Part shown: in pieces, positions 35,333-44,669 of the stretch
How positions within the stretch are numbered: the stretch's first letter is position 1
Layout of the letters: each line of letters begins with the position of its first letter
NCBI GenBank assembly: GCA_033557835.1
Contig: JAWQRO010000282.1
Location: 1 to 44,669, forward strand
Direction of reading: 5' to 3'
From: Helochares maculicollis
Lineage: Eukaryota; Arthropoda; Insecta; Coleoptera; Hydrophilidae
Length of the DNA: 44,669 nt
The notes under the pieces: model-generated
What the model was told of the DNA's origin: nothing
Databases searched by the model: none
The model's input: only the letters and a program-made list of their open reading frames with translations
Program-made: the position numbers and the translations under genes

Positions 35333-36437
35333 ATTCTTTTCTGAAATATTCATGCTTTTATACATATAGTAAGTGTTGAATTATTAAAAGCTTCGATATC
35401 CCACTGAACGGAATTGCTAAGTAACATAATCTAAGCCTCTCGCAATCTCCGATTTAAACCATGTGCAGAATGGATAATTTGGCTAATAAATGTTTTCACA
35501 CTCTTGCCTTTTAGGCTCAAAAGTAATTGGTTTCATTTTTTCTGTCAGGGATGAGTAGTTAAATTATTTGCAGACTTAAATTTGCGCTAAAAAATATATA
35601 AAATCAAATGACATTGTGTTGGGATTTGTAGCAGAGCCAGCCAATCAGGAATTAGTAGCTTTTAAGTCGTCCATTTTTGTTTGTATTTTGCATTTCTCAA
35701 CTGAATTGAATAAAATGCTCGTTTTCAGGTGTTTCCCAGCAAAAATATATGAGTCAAGTAAACGAATAGTTGAAATCAATCTACAGCTATATTGAAGCGA
35801 AACCGTAGATCTGTATATGTGTTAGTAAGACCAGGGGATATATCAAAATTGTTTTCGAGAATGTTGACTGGAGACTCCAAAATTAGAACGAATATCCAAA
35901 CCTAAGATGTTTACATGTTTGGCAAACTAATTTGGGCCATTTAAAAACCGTCACCTTTAAAGGGCATACTCATATAAAAACGAAGACGAAACAAGTACAG
36001 GCGTTATCGCACCTATTTTCCTTTCAATTTATTAAAAATTAGTATGAACACATTTTGGTTTTGGAAATATCAATTTCATTAATTATCACACGTTGCAGTT
36101 CCATAATTCTCACGTAAGGCGCCGTTTAAACAATGTCTTTGTGATTCAATAATAAATAAAATGCAAAACGATATTAGTAAAAAATTAAAATTTGTTACAC
36201 TTAAGTAGTTAAAACGATTCAAAATGCAAAGTGACACTAATAAATACTATAATATAGATAATATAAATACACAAACGAAATAAAAATAATGATGATAATT
36301 ATGAACAATAATGAAAGTGGCGGGCGAGTAAAAACGACAAAATTAAAATAACAAAGGAAAAAGATGATAATTAAAATTTACAAAGGGTTGCACCAAATAT
36401 ATATAAATTTTATAAAATCTTACAAATTACATTTATA

Positions 36438-36648
36438 TCACGTAGACGCTTTAAGAGGTTTGCGGCGATGCTTCTGATGTTTCGGTTGCGTCTGAAGGTT
36501 ATTTTGGTAGGGGTATCCGACGTAGCTGACGTTCGAAGGGGCGAATAGCAGTGGCTCCAAATTACCTTTAGCAGATGGTTCCAGTTTGGGGATGGTCACT
36601 TCTTTCGTTGGCTGCAAGTCGGATTCCTGTATCCATTCGTCGGGTACA
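36438..36648 (-). CDS. jing: jing terminal coding exon
   Basis: 211 bp. It starts with VPDEWIQESD, which is alignable to vertebrate AEBP2. Beyond KEVTIPKLEP the sequence leaves the vertebrate pattern: it is Tyr/Asn-rich, then basic (KHQKHRRKPLK), and stops at TGA 36438-36440. An alternative last exon cannot be excluded. Confidence 0.85.
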
Positions 36649-39600
36649 CTAAAATATAACTAATGTCAGCATTCGTCATAACGACACATTGGAAAATCTG
36701 CAAACTCTCGCCGATTCTAGTTACAAACACAATTTTCGCTCGCTCGAAAGCCGCTACCCTATCATCGACCGTGAAATCAGGATAAACGTTAATCATTTTG
36801 GCCTTTAAGAAATATAATTAGCTTTCGTTAACCAGCAGAATACTTTTTCGCAATCAAAAGCTTGAGCACAGTCATTTGGTTACTGAGCGAAAAACTATTC
36901 CGCCGTTATTAAACTTCTAAAATACTTAGCTTTAATACGTTTCTTGTTCGCGTACATCAAACCATTTAATACGCAATTAGCCCACTTTTTTTATAATTCT
37001 GAGTCATAGTTCGAAGCATAAAGTCAATCACAAGTTCTTATCACTGTTTTTAATGCATGTAGTGCTCCGAATTTTCGATCGCAAAATTTGGAATTCCACA
37101 TGCTCTGCATACCTCATCATTATTCACACAGTTTACACCCTCTAATAAATAAAATTTATTAAAGCCGGCGTTGCAGTCTATCAATTGTTTTTGTAAGTAA
37201 TCTTGTAATCCAAATTTCTCTGCTATCCTTGTTTTTAAATAAACATAAACAGGGGGAAAAAAACCTATCCAACGAACCTAGCTAAAAATCAAGTAATATT
37301 AAATTGCGATGGAAAATGTAAAATAAATGATCGTGACTTCAGAGAAGTGTTCCTACTAGTTTGTTCATTGTTTTCAATTTGATCATTATATTTCCCATGA
37401 TTTCTGATTTTGCTTTTTTTATTGTTTCTGTGCTGGCATTAAGCCTTTGATTGTTTATAATAGACAAATGACTATGAAATTAAACCCATTTGCCAATTTG
37501 TCAAATCTACATCCTATCACCAGCTATCAATTGTCGTTAGAATCCATTTATATAAATTGTCTATAAATATATATACCAAAGCAAAACTACCCGGGTCATT
37601 TGGTGCTACTCACACATTTCATTGGTGTAAATATAAACAATTTATACAGCCTAGTCAAGTTAAACTGCCGAAATGATAAGTAAAGTAGAGGTAATACTCC
37701 GAACTTACATATCCAAAGGATGCCAACGCACTAAAACTTTCTTTTTCCCGTCGGCTTCTATCCTCCTGCCAATGACCTGGCTTTGTACCTTCACCGTGTC
37801 TCCTCCACAGCTCTCGAATTGGCCCAACGTCCTCTTCTCTGACATCGTCATGAGTTGATACTGGAGCCCCTCCATGATCCCGGCATCGAAGAAGTCAAAC
37901 ATGCGAGCTGAAATTTAGAGCAATAAAGTCTTCTGAAGGTACTAATTTAACACACATGCATATACTTTGTTTTACTTAAGTCTTGGAAAGCCCTGTTTTC
38001 CTCGTCTTGCTTTCAGTTTATTGACTAACTATAATGAAATGCACACGAATACACTGAAATGGAGATAAGTGACGAGCAAGCACAAATTTACGTATGAGTA
38101 ACATCATATTGAACAGTAAAATCAATCTACACAAAGCAAAAAGAGGAACTTCAGCTAATTGCTTACTTAAAACAATGATCAGCTCGCATTTGAGAGCACG
38201 TCGATTTAATTTTTGTCGCATTACTAGCTTCAACTCATTTTTAAATGATTTTGTGCTAATTATCAAGTACGAAAATATGTTAAATATAACTTACCAGACC
38301 AAGGCTGCCTCCGAAACCGTATTTTCTTTCCATTCCGCTTGAATAACTTAGCTGACGAATTGTTCTCCACTGACTTCTTATTTGCCCCATTTTGTTGTCC
38401 ATCAGAATTGAAGTGACCATTAACATGCCTCTCCAAAGACAGCTGCAAATTGTCCCACAAATTAAAATTGTTTCTCCTACGTAAAGGCAACAGTGAACTA
38501 AAATGCCCAAGGATAAATGCAATATAACCAAGGAAAAAAGTGTTCGAAATAAAACTCAATACAAATGAATAAAATATCTTAACTATGATGTAACGGAAAA
38601 AAAATTATGATGCAATGAATTGAAGAGCACTAAAAATGTCTAAAGCAAAACGTAACCAAAAACACCTAATAAGAAAAATCGACTAGAACTGCAAATAAAG
38701 TAAAGTTATTTGCATTCAAAGCCAATCATTTCTACTAGCAATATTTGTTCATTTTTGTTTGACAAATTTAGTCAGATTCGAGTCACGCGGGTCAACCAAG
38801 ATTACAGCCACGCAAATTTCCCCGAGACATCGCTTTTCATTTTATTGTAAACATTGATTTAATCAGGAATCGACGCGAAAGAGCCAATTTCGTGCATTCA
38901 GAATACTGTTAAAATAATTGACGTTGAATTAAAATAACAGTATTGCGGCTGAGTGTCAAAACAAAAACTATAAAATGAAGGGTCGAGCATGACAAAATTA
39001 AGAAATGGGATGAGAAAACAGAATTTTGCAGAACTGCAACGATTAACTTACAGTTTCCGAAGCAGAACCGATTCATATTTTTAGTACAATTAAGATTCCG
39101 TTCGTGTATCCTGATTGAAATTGAAAACTTACAATAAGTTAAATATAAGCACGCCAGTGATTCGGCCTTTCGTGATCCTGATCGAAGAGCAGTTTCCTTC
39201 TTCTGCTTCGTAATAGACAGAGAGAAACAAAACCCGAAATTCTACATGTCCGCTTTAAAATACCCCTGAAGAACTGCTACAACATGAACAATGAGTACTT
39301 AACATTTCTCACTAAGTTTTAGAATATTCGTCTGTCAGTTCACTTGAATGTCTTAACTTTGATTTAAGTAGTTGTTACATTTCAGCTCATTTTCAGTTCG
39401 ATGTGAGAAATGTTAAGTGAAAGCTTTTAGTAAGTGTTTTTGTATTAAAAGATACGGGAAATATTATTAATGGAGTGAACATTTTTTTATCGACTTTAGG
39501 CACAGTCTTTATTTAAAAAGCCGATTGATTTGCGTACTTACCTGAGAATTGAATCGCATACCACAACCATCTACTATGCATCGAAATGGTTTCGTTCCGG

Positions 39601-42600
39601 CGTGCGCCAAAACATGCCTCTCTAGCCACGTCCTCGAACAAGACTTTCTTCCGTGTACTTTACATCCTGTCCATAAGCAGACATACGTTTCTTGAGAAGA
39701 TTGAGATATCACATGTTTATGCTATAATGGAAACAATACATGGATAAGTAAAGCAGCAATTCAATGCTTTTTATACAATAAGGTAAATTGGGCAACGACT
39801 GAAACGATTTTTCTTGGGTTAAAATTTAGAACTGTTCGATTACAACACATCATTTAAATATAGCAAGTACTTGAATTAGCGCACACGGAATGTAATTATC
39901 CAATCAAAATCGAAATTTATGTCAGACTTGGAATGTTTTGTACTTCGGCTTAGAATTAAGGCTTTCATGTAAATCGAATAATTTGTGTGATTACAAATGT
40001 CACTCAGAGAGTGAATTGTTTCTAGTGGCAAGATGTCGTAGATTTAATTTTGTTTTTCATGATTTCAAAAGAAATGAGTCCAATATGAAAGACTCGGAGA
40101 AGGGATGTAAGCGAATGTCATCATTTTCAGCGGAGAATTTTAAAACAGCAGCTTTCAGTAGCAAATTATCCGAGATTTTACGTATTTTCAGTATGATTTT
40201 ATGAGAACAAAGAAATGAAATGGCAACCAAACGGAAATAAACTCAGATTTAAGTAGTGTGCACAATTTCCCAAAGCTTTCATGAAGGGCAAAGGCAACAA
40301 ATCAAGAATTGCTCTTAAGCAGTTTTACGTGATTTAGAAAACTGCATCAATTTACATAGTTTGATTGGTTTAATGAGTTTAAAAAAGGTGATACTAGATG
40401 CATATGGAATTTTTACTTCTTAGCGGCCATGTTAGCCCATTAAGACTCGTCATAAATGTAAGAGCACAAATTATTCATAAACTGAAGTGATTTGGTCCAC
40501 GGTTGAAGCCGTGTTAAACGAAAGGAATATTTTCTAAATACTTGAAAAGCATACAAAGAAAGAATACTGAATTTAATGATTGGGAAATATATATTTCAAT
40601 ACAAGTTCGATAAAAGTTCGACATACCTGTAGATGTTCTAATAAGGCCCCACTGGTATCGAATTTGGCATGGCATTCCGACCATTGGCAAAGCACCGACT
40701 CGCTTAACCTCTGCCTGCTGTCCTTATGCTCGTTGACTTCCTTCTTGGCAGCTGGAAACCTTATTGTCTTCGGCTGTGATAAAATAGGCGACTTCTGCGG
40801 CTCAACATCCACCGTATGCGACACTGACACTTCTAGGAACTCCTTATTTGAAGAAACACCACTGTCCGAATCATTGGGCGTAACACTACTTTGTTTTTCT
40901 TCTTCAACAGTCTGAATCACTTCGAGTTTTGGTGTTGACGATGCCGTTAATATACTTGCGTTGCTAAGCTGTTGCTTCTGCGGAATCGCAACGTTGTTGC
41001 TGCCGTTTATAATTTGGTTAGATGTTTGGTGTTTGGGTGGTGCAGTCGTAGCACTTTCTGTAACAACTTTGGGTTTCGCTGATAAAACCGTCGGCGTTGC
41101 AGTCTCTACACTTAAAGCCACTGTATTTAACATTGTAGACCCGTTTTGTTTCGAAGGCATGGTGTTTAGCTTTACGATAGGCACTACCGTTGCGTTCAGT
41201 TTAACACAGTTGAAATTGTTGATCGTAGCGATCTTTTGTATTGGTTGTATCACGTTTGGTTGTATCACGTTAAAACACGGTCTATTAACTATAGGTATTG
41301 CATTTAATTTGTCGTTTGTTATTGCTGCGAATTGTGGAATAAATAAGTTGTCGGGGGGCTTGGGGGTTTTCGTGTGAATATACGTTAAGTTGGGGGCGAA
41401 GGTGAACGCTACCGTTTGGGGGAAAGCACCGATGTTGCTTAAAGGCGATACGTTTGGTATTTTCTCGGCGGTTTTCGTCGGAGCGGGTAAGATTTTTCTT
41501 GGGGTGGAGACGGGTGAGATTTTTCGCGGTTTCGTGTCTGAGGTAACTTTCTTCAGGGGGTGGTTTGTAGTCCTCACGTCGTATTTCCGGGCGGATGGGG
41601 TTTTGCCGTTCACATGCTTTTTTACAACACTATCCACTGAGGTAAATTTGTTTTTCAGGTCACTTTTAATTGCATTGCTTGTAGAGAGCTCCTTCTTGAC
41701 GGTGTTTGCTTTCATTTGCGATTTGAAGTATTCCGTTATTTTTCCCTGCTGCATCTTGGGGACCATGTCGATCTAAAAAATAGATGAATGAGTGTTCAGC
41801 AAAATAAGCGAGCAGCGGCGGCAGATTCATTATATTTGTCTCGTTGCGTTCGGCAAAGCCGCAGGAGCATCGTGGCAAATATTATGTACCGTGCTTTTGG
41901 GTATACGACAATCTTACTTAATCTAAGTACATTTAGGAATGATTCAGCTTTGAATGGAGGTCTTTAATTGAAATTTCGTAAACATGCCAGGAAACTCATG
42001 CGAAATTTCAGCTCGATCGAAATACCGAATCAATTAGTTCCTGAGCCCTTTGTGATAAAGGAGAAAAAATATAGGAATTTAGTCGATTATGATAATATTT
42101 TGTCAGTTAGTGTTTAATGAACGATCGCTTTATTTATCGAAAATTAAAAACGGTTGGACGGGTTATGAGGTTTTGATTTCGATATGGAAAGGAGTGGTAA
42201 GTTACCTTTTTTAAAGGCTTCTTTTGTGCTAGACTAGAAGGTTCTTCCGTGGATTTATTATTACTATTAGGCAAAATTAATTGTGCGTTAACTTTATTCG
42301 CTTGTGGTACGGTCACAACGTTGTTGTTTAGGCATGTCGGTGGTGATTGTTTGGCTTCTTCCGATGGATCCAATTTTAGCCGCTTCAAAGGAGCTGGTTT
42401 ATCTTGCGTGGTTGGTGGAGTGGTTCTCTTCAGTGGTGGACTCTCCTCCGTGGCCCAAGGCCAAGGGGGATGATGAGCACTTTGGGTTGGTGGCATCTTG
42501 GCAGGTTGTGAAGCTGAGTCTTCCGAATGGCTGGAAGCTGTGCTGAAGGGCGACCCCGGATCGGTGATATCACTTGACGCAGTGCTACTTCCACTGCAAT

Positions 42601-42626
42601 CCGTGCAGCTAAGTACTGCTACACCA
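36438..42626 (-). CDS. jing: jing / AEBP2 orthologue, six 3' coding exons (5' end missing)
   Basis: Coding exons in transcript order are 42626-42206, 41772-40627, 39721-39542, 38442-38295, 37907-37709 and 36648-36438. All junctions are GT-AG and in frame, giving 767 residues to a TGA. The product is a nuclear zinc-finger protein; vertebrate AEBP2 is an accessory subunit of Polycomb repressive complex 2, and Drosophila Jing acts in tracheal, glial and border-cell development. Three C2H2 fingers (CQWSEC, CLWTGC, CIVDGC) are followed by a basic linker (KRNGKKIRFRR), then FDFFDA and the LVRWHPLD-IVPDEW block, which matches the order in AEBP2. The N-terminal part visible is Ser- and Pro-rich. The 5' coding exon or exons are not in the exons I could define, since exon 42626 begins in phase 2. 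Confidence 0.93.
36649..37708 (-). other. jing: jing intron (last), 1060 bp
   Basis: AT-rich, no ORF or repeat recognised. Donor GTAAGT at the 37708 side, acceptor TTTTAG at 36649. Confidence 0.8.
37709..37907 (-). CDS. jing: jing exon: DFFDA core domain
   Basis: 199 bp. It encodes RMFDFFDAGIMEGL, then TVKVQSQVIGRR and KKKVLVRWHPLD, which match the conserved C-terminal block of AEBP2 that mediates contacts within PRC2 in vertebrates. It ends in phase 2 and splices so that the junction reads DIVPDEW. Confidence 0.93.
38295..38442 (-). CDS. jing: jing exon: end of finger 3 and basic linker
   Basis: 148 bp. LSLERHVNGHF completes finger 3 (C-x4-C-x12-H-x3-H across the junction). The linker then holds the basic cluster KLFKRNGKKIRFRR, which corresponds to the Lys/Arg-rich segment of AEBP2. 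The exon ends in phase 1 and joins the next to give WSARMFDFFDA. Confidence 0.92.
38443..39541 (-). other. jing: jing intron, 1099 bp
   Basis: Splits zinc finger 3. Donor GTAAGT at 39541 and acceptor TTGCAG at 38443. No other content recognised. Confidence 0.85.
39542..39721 (-). CDS. jing: jing exon: end of finger 1, finger 2, first half of finger 3
   Basis: 180 bp, 60 codons, phase 0. It begins HKHV, supplying the last His of finger 1. Finger 2 runs CLWTGC to WLERHVLAH and has the long 15-residue spacer between second Cys and first His seen in AEBP2 finger 2. Then TKPFRCIVDGCGMRFNSQ opens finger 3. The alignment to the vertebrate protein is nearly gap-free, so this exon anchors the ortholog call. 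Confidence 0.95.
39722..40626 (-). other. jing: jing intron, 905 bp
   Basis: Splits zinc finger 1 between its two zinc-binding His residues. Donor GTATGT, acceptor ATTATAG. A plus-strand frame of 88 codons at 39938 has no motif support. Confidence 0.85.
40627..41772 (-). CDS. jing: jing large exon: PIP-box-like motif, low-complexity linker, start of finger 1
   Basis: 1146 bp (382 codons), phase 0 on both sides. Near its start lies QGKITEYF (41725-41748), which fits the PCNA-interacting QxxIxxYF pattern with basic residues after it. A long Thr/Asn/Pro-rich, probably disordered region follows, then acidic VEEEK and SDSGVSS, and finally CQWSEC with the first His of zinc finger 1. The finger is split by the next intron. 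Confidence 0.9.
41773..42205 (-). other. jing: jing intron, 433 bp
   Basis: Phase 0 intron separating the Ser/Pro-rich exon from the large exon. Donor GTAACT and acceptor TTTTTTAG. No internal features recognised. Confidence 0.8.
42206..42626 (-). CDS. jing: jing exon: Ser/Pro-rich N-terminal region
   Basis: 421 bp, first base completing a codon from an upstream exon not found. It encodes a Ser-rich stretch (DCSGSSTASSDITDPGSP), a Pro-rich stretch, and basic KRLKLDP that could serve in nuclear import, ending at PLKK. The acceptor is TTTCAG and the donor GTAACT. Low-complexity composition is usual for the N-terminal half of Jing proteins. Confidence 0.85.
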
Positions 42627-44302
42627 CTGAAATGAGAAGAAGACTGGAATGAGTGGATGGTTTATTTACCAAAACAAAGCATGCTTTCCAAATAGCAGTT
42701 TTCTGAGTAACTAATCATCAACAGCAATACATTTCAAACTTAAAACTGACATAAATGGTTTATTTCATAGGGTTCCGTCCCTCTTTCTCTTGTTAGGGTG
42801 GAATTCGGTACAATAGAATAAGGGGTGGGTTCGCAGTAGGTAGGGATAGACAGGTATTGTGCGTTTTTACAGACTTAGGGTACTGTTGAGGCGCATGGGT
42901 GCAAGGGTATTTTTCGTAAATTCAGGTTTTATGTCTTTATAAGGGTAGTGTTACTACATAAAAATGTCCAGCTGAGGGTATTCAAAATAAACAGGTTTGC
43001 ATATCAAAGCTGCGCAGAGATGTAATACTTCCAATTATAAGGAAACATTTGGGATTAAATGTGATGAATCAAATGGTCGGACGCCCAAATTGTGACCATT
43101 TACTGGTCTAACCAGCGGCGTTCATTTGTGTAGTGTAAATAAAAACATCCATTCGTGCCAAAAAGAGCCGTTAGCGAGCGTTTGAGCTTTTCGCTTTTAC
43201 AACCGAGCGATTTAAGTAATTTTGTTTGGGCAAAATCCTGCGAGATGGCCAACCCAGGTCTGCCTACGTGCTGCATATGGACGGCGAAATCCAATTTGTA
43301 CTTCTTTATTGGATATTTTTCATTAATGGCCGCTTGGGATTTATTTTACAATATGGGATTACAAAAGATTAAGAAGTTGTTAATAATTATTCTCCCAGCA
43401 TGGGCCCGATTCTCTGTGCGTAGGCTTAGAGGCGCCCTCGTCTCCTCTTGTCTCTCCTAAATCGAATGTACGGGTCTGAGCTCCTTTTCATTAAGTTAAT
43501 TTCTAGACGAGAAGGTAAATGAACCGAAGCTACGGGTGCCAAAGTTTATCTTTCTAATAAACTTTGACAATTACAGAGAAAACTTCGAAATGCTACAGGT
43601 AAATCAGATAGTGCCATGCTAGAAGAACGAAGAGGGTTTCATTTAACTAGTCCGAGAGGTGCAAATTGTCAAAGCGTTCGCAATGTGGTATCAAATTTCT
43701 AGGATGGAATTTAAGCGGCCACCTTATATTTTATAAATTATTTAGGATCTAACAATAAAAGAGCTAGGAAGCAGATAATTTATGGCGCAGCCCTTTGTAT
43801 GCCCAGGGAACGTTTCTCTAGGTTGTGTGTACTTAATTATTGAAGGTACCTGAACAAAGGGAACGAAACGTGATCAATGCAGGTGTGAATTTTTCTTTAA
43901 GTAATTCAAAGGCCGCCCGTTCGTTCCACTCGCTGTTTATCTCGAGCCATTAAAACAATTTTAATTATAGTGTAGAAATAAATAAACGTTAAATACACAT
44001 TAAGATTACCAGGAAATCGAAAAATGAAACACTATAACTTTGTAAACTGACCTGACCTGCTGCTCTACTAGTGATAATAATATAAATACTAATTAAATAT
44101 ATCATTTGCTTATCAAACTGTGCTTATCTAATTTACCTATTTTTTTGGCTAGCGTTGCACATATGTGCAAATACTACGTGTATGAGGAGTTACGTAAAAT
44201 TAAATAATTGCGTTAATTTTAGAGGTGCAATGACAATATGATGCTATTTGTTCGGGAGTGTCGTTAGTGGGATTACTTCAAATTTCTTTCAATATTTGCA
44301 CA
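42627..44302 (-). other. jing: Upstream intron of jing, no exon recognised
   Basis: The exon at 42626 needs two bases from an upstream coding exon, so this is intronic for at least one transcript. The stretch 43085-43460 is GC-richer and open on both strands (101 codons plus, 64 codons minus) but has no recognised motif. It may be a regulatory element or an alternative first exon. Confidence 0.5.
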
Positions 44303-44306
44303 TTAA

Positions 44307-44669
44307 GGGAGTATTCTAGTGTAGAAAATTTATAAAAATCGAATTTTTTTCCATATTTCTAAAGTTTAGACATTCAAGAATATGTCACTATAAGGATTTT
44401 TCAAAATTTTCATTAGTTTCAGAGTTATAGCCGTTTGTATTAGCCCGCATCGGTTCCGGTCCGACCGTTACAAATCAACAGAAGACGGAATTTCAATGGA
44501 TGAAAACCCCTTATAAAACCTATTACATAGGTTTTTAAAATATTTATTTAATTCAAAAAACTTAGAAACTGGTTTTGTTGAAATATTCTCTCTTTAATTT
44601 TATTTTAAGTTAGTTTTGAGCTAACCTATCAGTTAAATCACCGAAAACTTGTCCGAAAACTTAAAACGC
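44307..44669. mobile_element. Second copy of the TTAA MITE, inverted, cut by window end
   Basis: It starts after TTAA (44303-44306) with GGGAGTATTCTAGTGTAGA, one base different from the copy at 26411-27309. The rest is the reverse complement of about 26940-27309 with few changes. The other end lies outside the window. Confidence 0.92.

Larger units (their letters stand above)
30310..36437 (-). other. jing: Probable long 3' UTR of jing
   Basis: From the stop codon at 36438 leftwards there is about 6.1 kb of AT-rich DNA in which I find no convincing gene or transposon. Minus-strand AATAAA signals occur early (36028-36033 read as TTTATT) and in a cluster at 30320-30357. Two Pumilio-type TGTAAATA sites lie on the minus strand at 30342-30349 and 30810-30817, near the distal cluster. 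Alternative short and long 3' ends are therefore possible. Extent is inference; transcript data would be needed to set the true end. Confidence 0.45.

Noticed and set aside
40580..41776. Plus-strand frames of 111-138 codons over the jing large exon
   Set aside because: They are antisense to a supported coding exon whose product has known motifs and proper splice sites.
42249..42546. Plus-strand frames over the jing Ser/Pro-rich exon
   Set aside because: Antisense shadows of the supported minus-strand exon.

Overview
The window looks like nuclear DNA of an insect. The evidence is short introns (about 50-80 bp) with GTAAGT-type donors, several degenerate mariner transposons, a non-LTR retrotransposon remnant, a TTAA-flanked MITE, long satellite arrays, and a recognisable orthologue of the Drosophila/vertebrate jing/AEBP2 gene. 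The short introns and AT-rich base composition would suit a beetle, but I cannot fix the order from sequence alone.

Layout. 1-860: 3' part of a dead mariner. 2255-9137: cluster of small, six-exon, single-pass membrane receptors with a cysteine-containing N-terminal module and an FN3/cytokine-receptor-like module. I call them A (2255-4615), B (4867-6192), a headless copy A' (6896-7591) and B' (7843-9137). A' and B' come from a 2.84-kb tandem duplication whose left breakpoint lies inside a mariner-derived insertion in intron 3 of gene A. 10.57-12.08 kb: three tandem copies of a ~550-bp unit. 12.45-12.63 kb: GC-rich decamer minisatellite. 15.29-23.89 kb: two blocks of a ~139-141-bp satellite, each preceded by a related leader and interrupted by a mariner whose DD34D triad is intact but whose N-terminal half is broken. 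24.76-25.07 kb: palindromic, homeodomain-site-rich non-coding DNA. 26.4-27.3 kb: a TTAA MITE; a second copy enters in inverted orientation at 44.3 kb. 27.4-28.75 kb: mariner and LINE fragments.

The right third (about 30.3-42.6 kb) is the minus-strand jing/AEBP2 orthologue. Six coding exons are assembled here (767 residues; the 5' end lies beyond them), giving three C2H2 fingers, a basic linker, the DFFDA core and a terminal exon. They are followed by about 6 kb of AT-rich DNA without convincing ORFs that I read as a long 3' UTR. The first coding exons and promoter of jing were not found.

The most unusual object is the receptor cluster. All genes share the same exon phases and all look like short-tailed receptors. 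The central ~1.9 kb of the duplicated units is identical by eye, while both edges have diverged, which suggests gene conversion. I could not identify the family by name. Cytokine-receptor-like is a structural inference.
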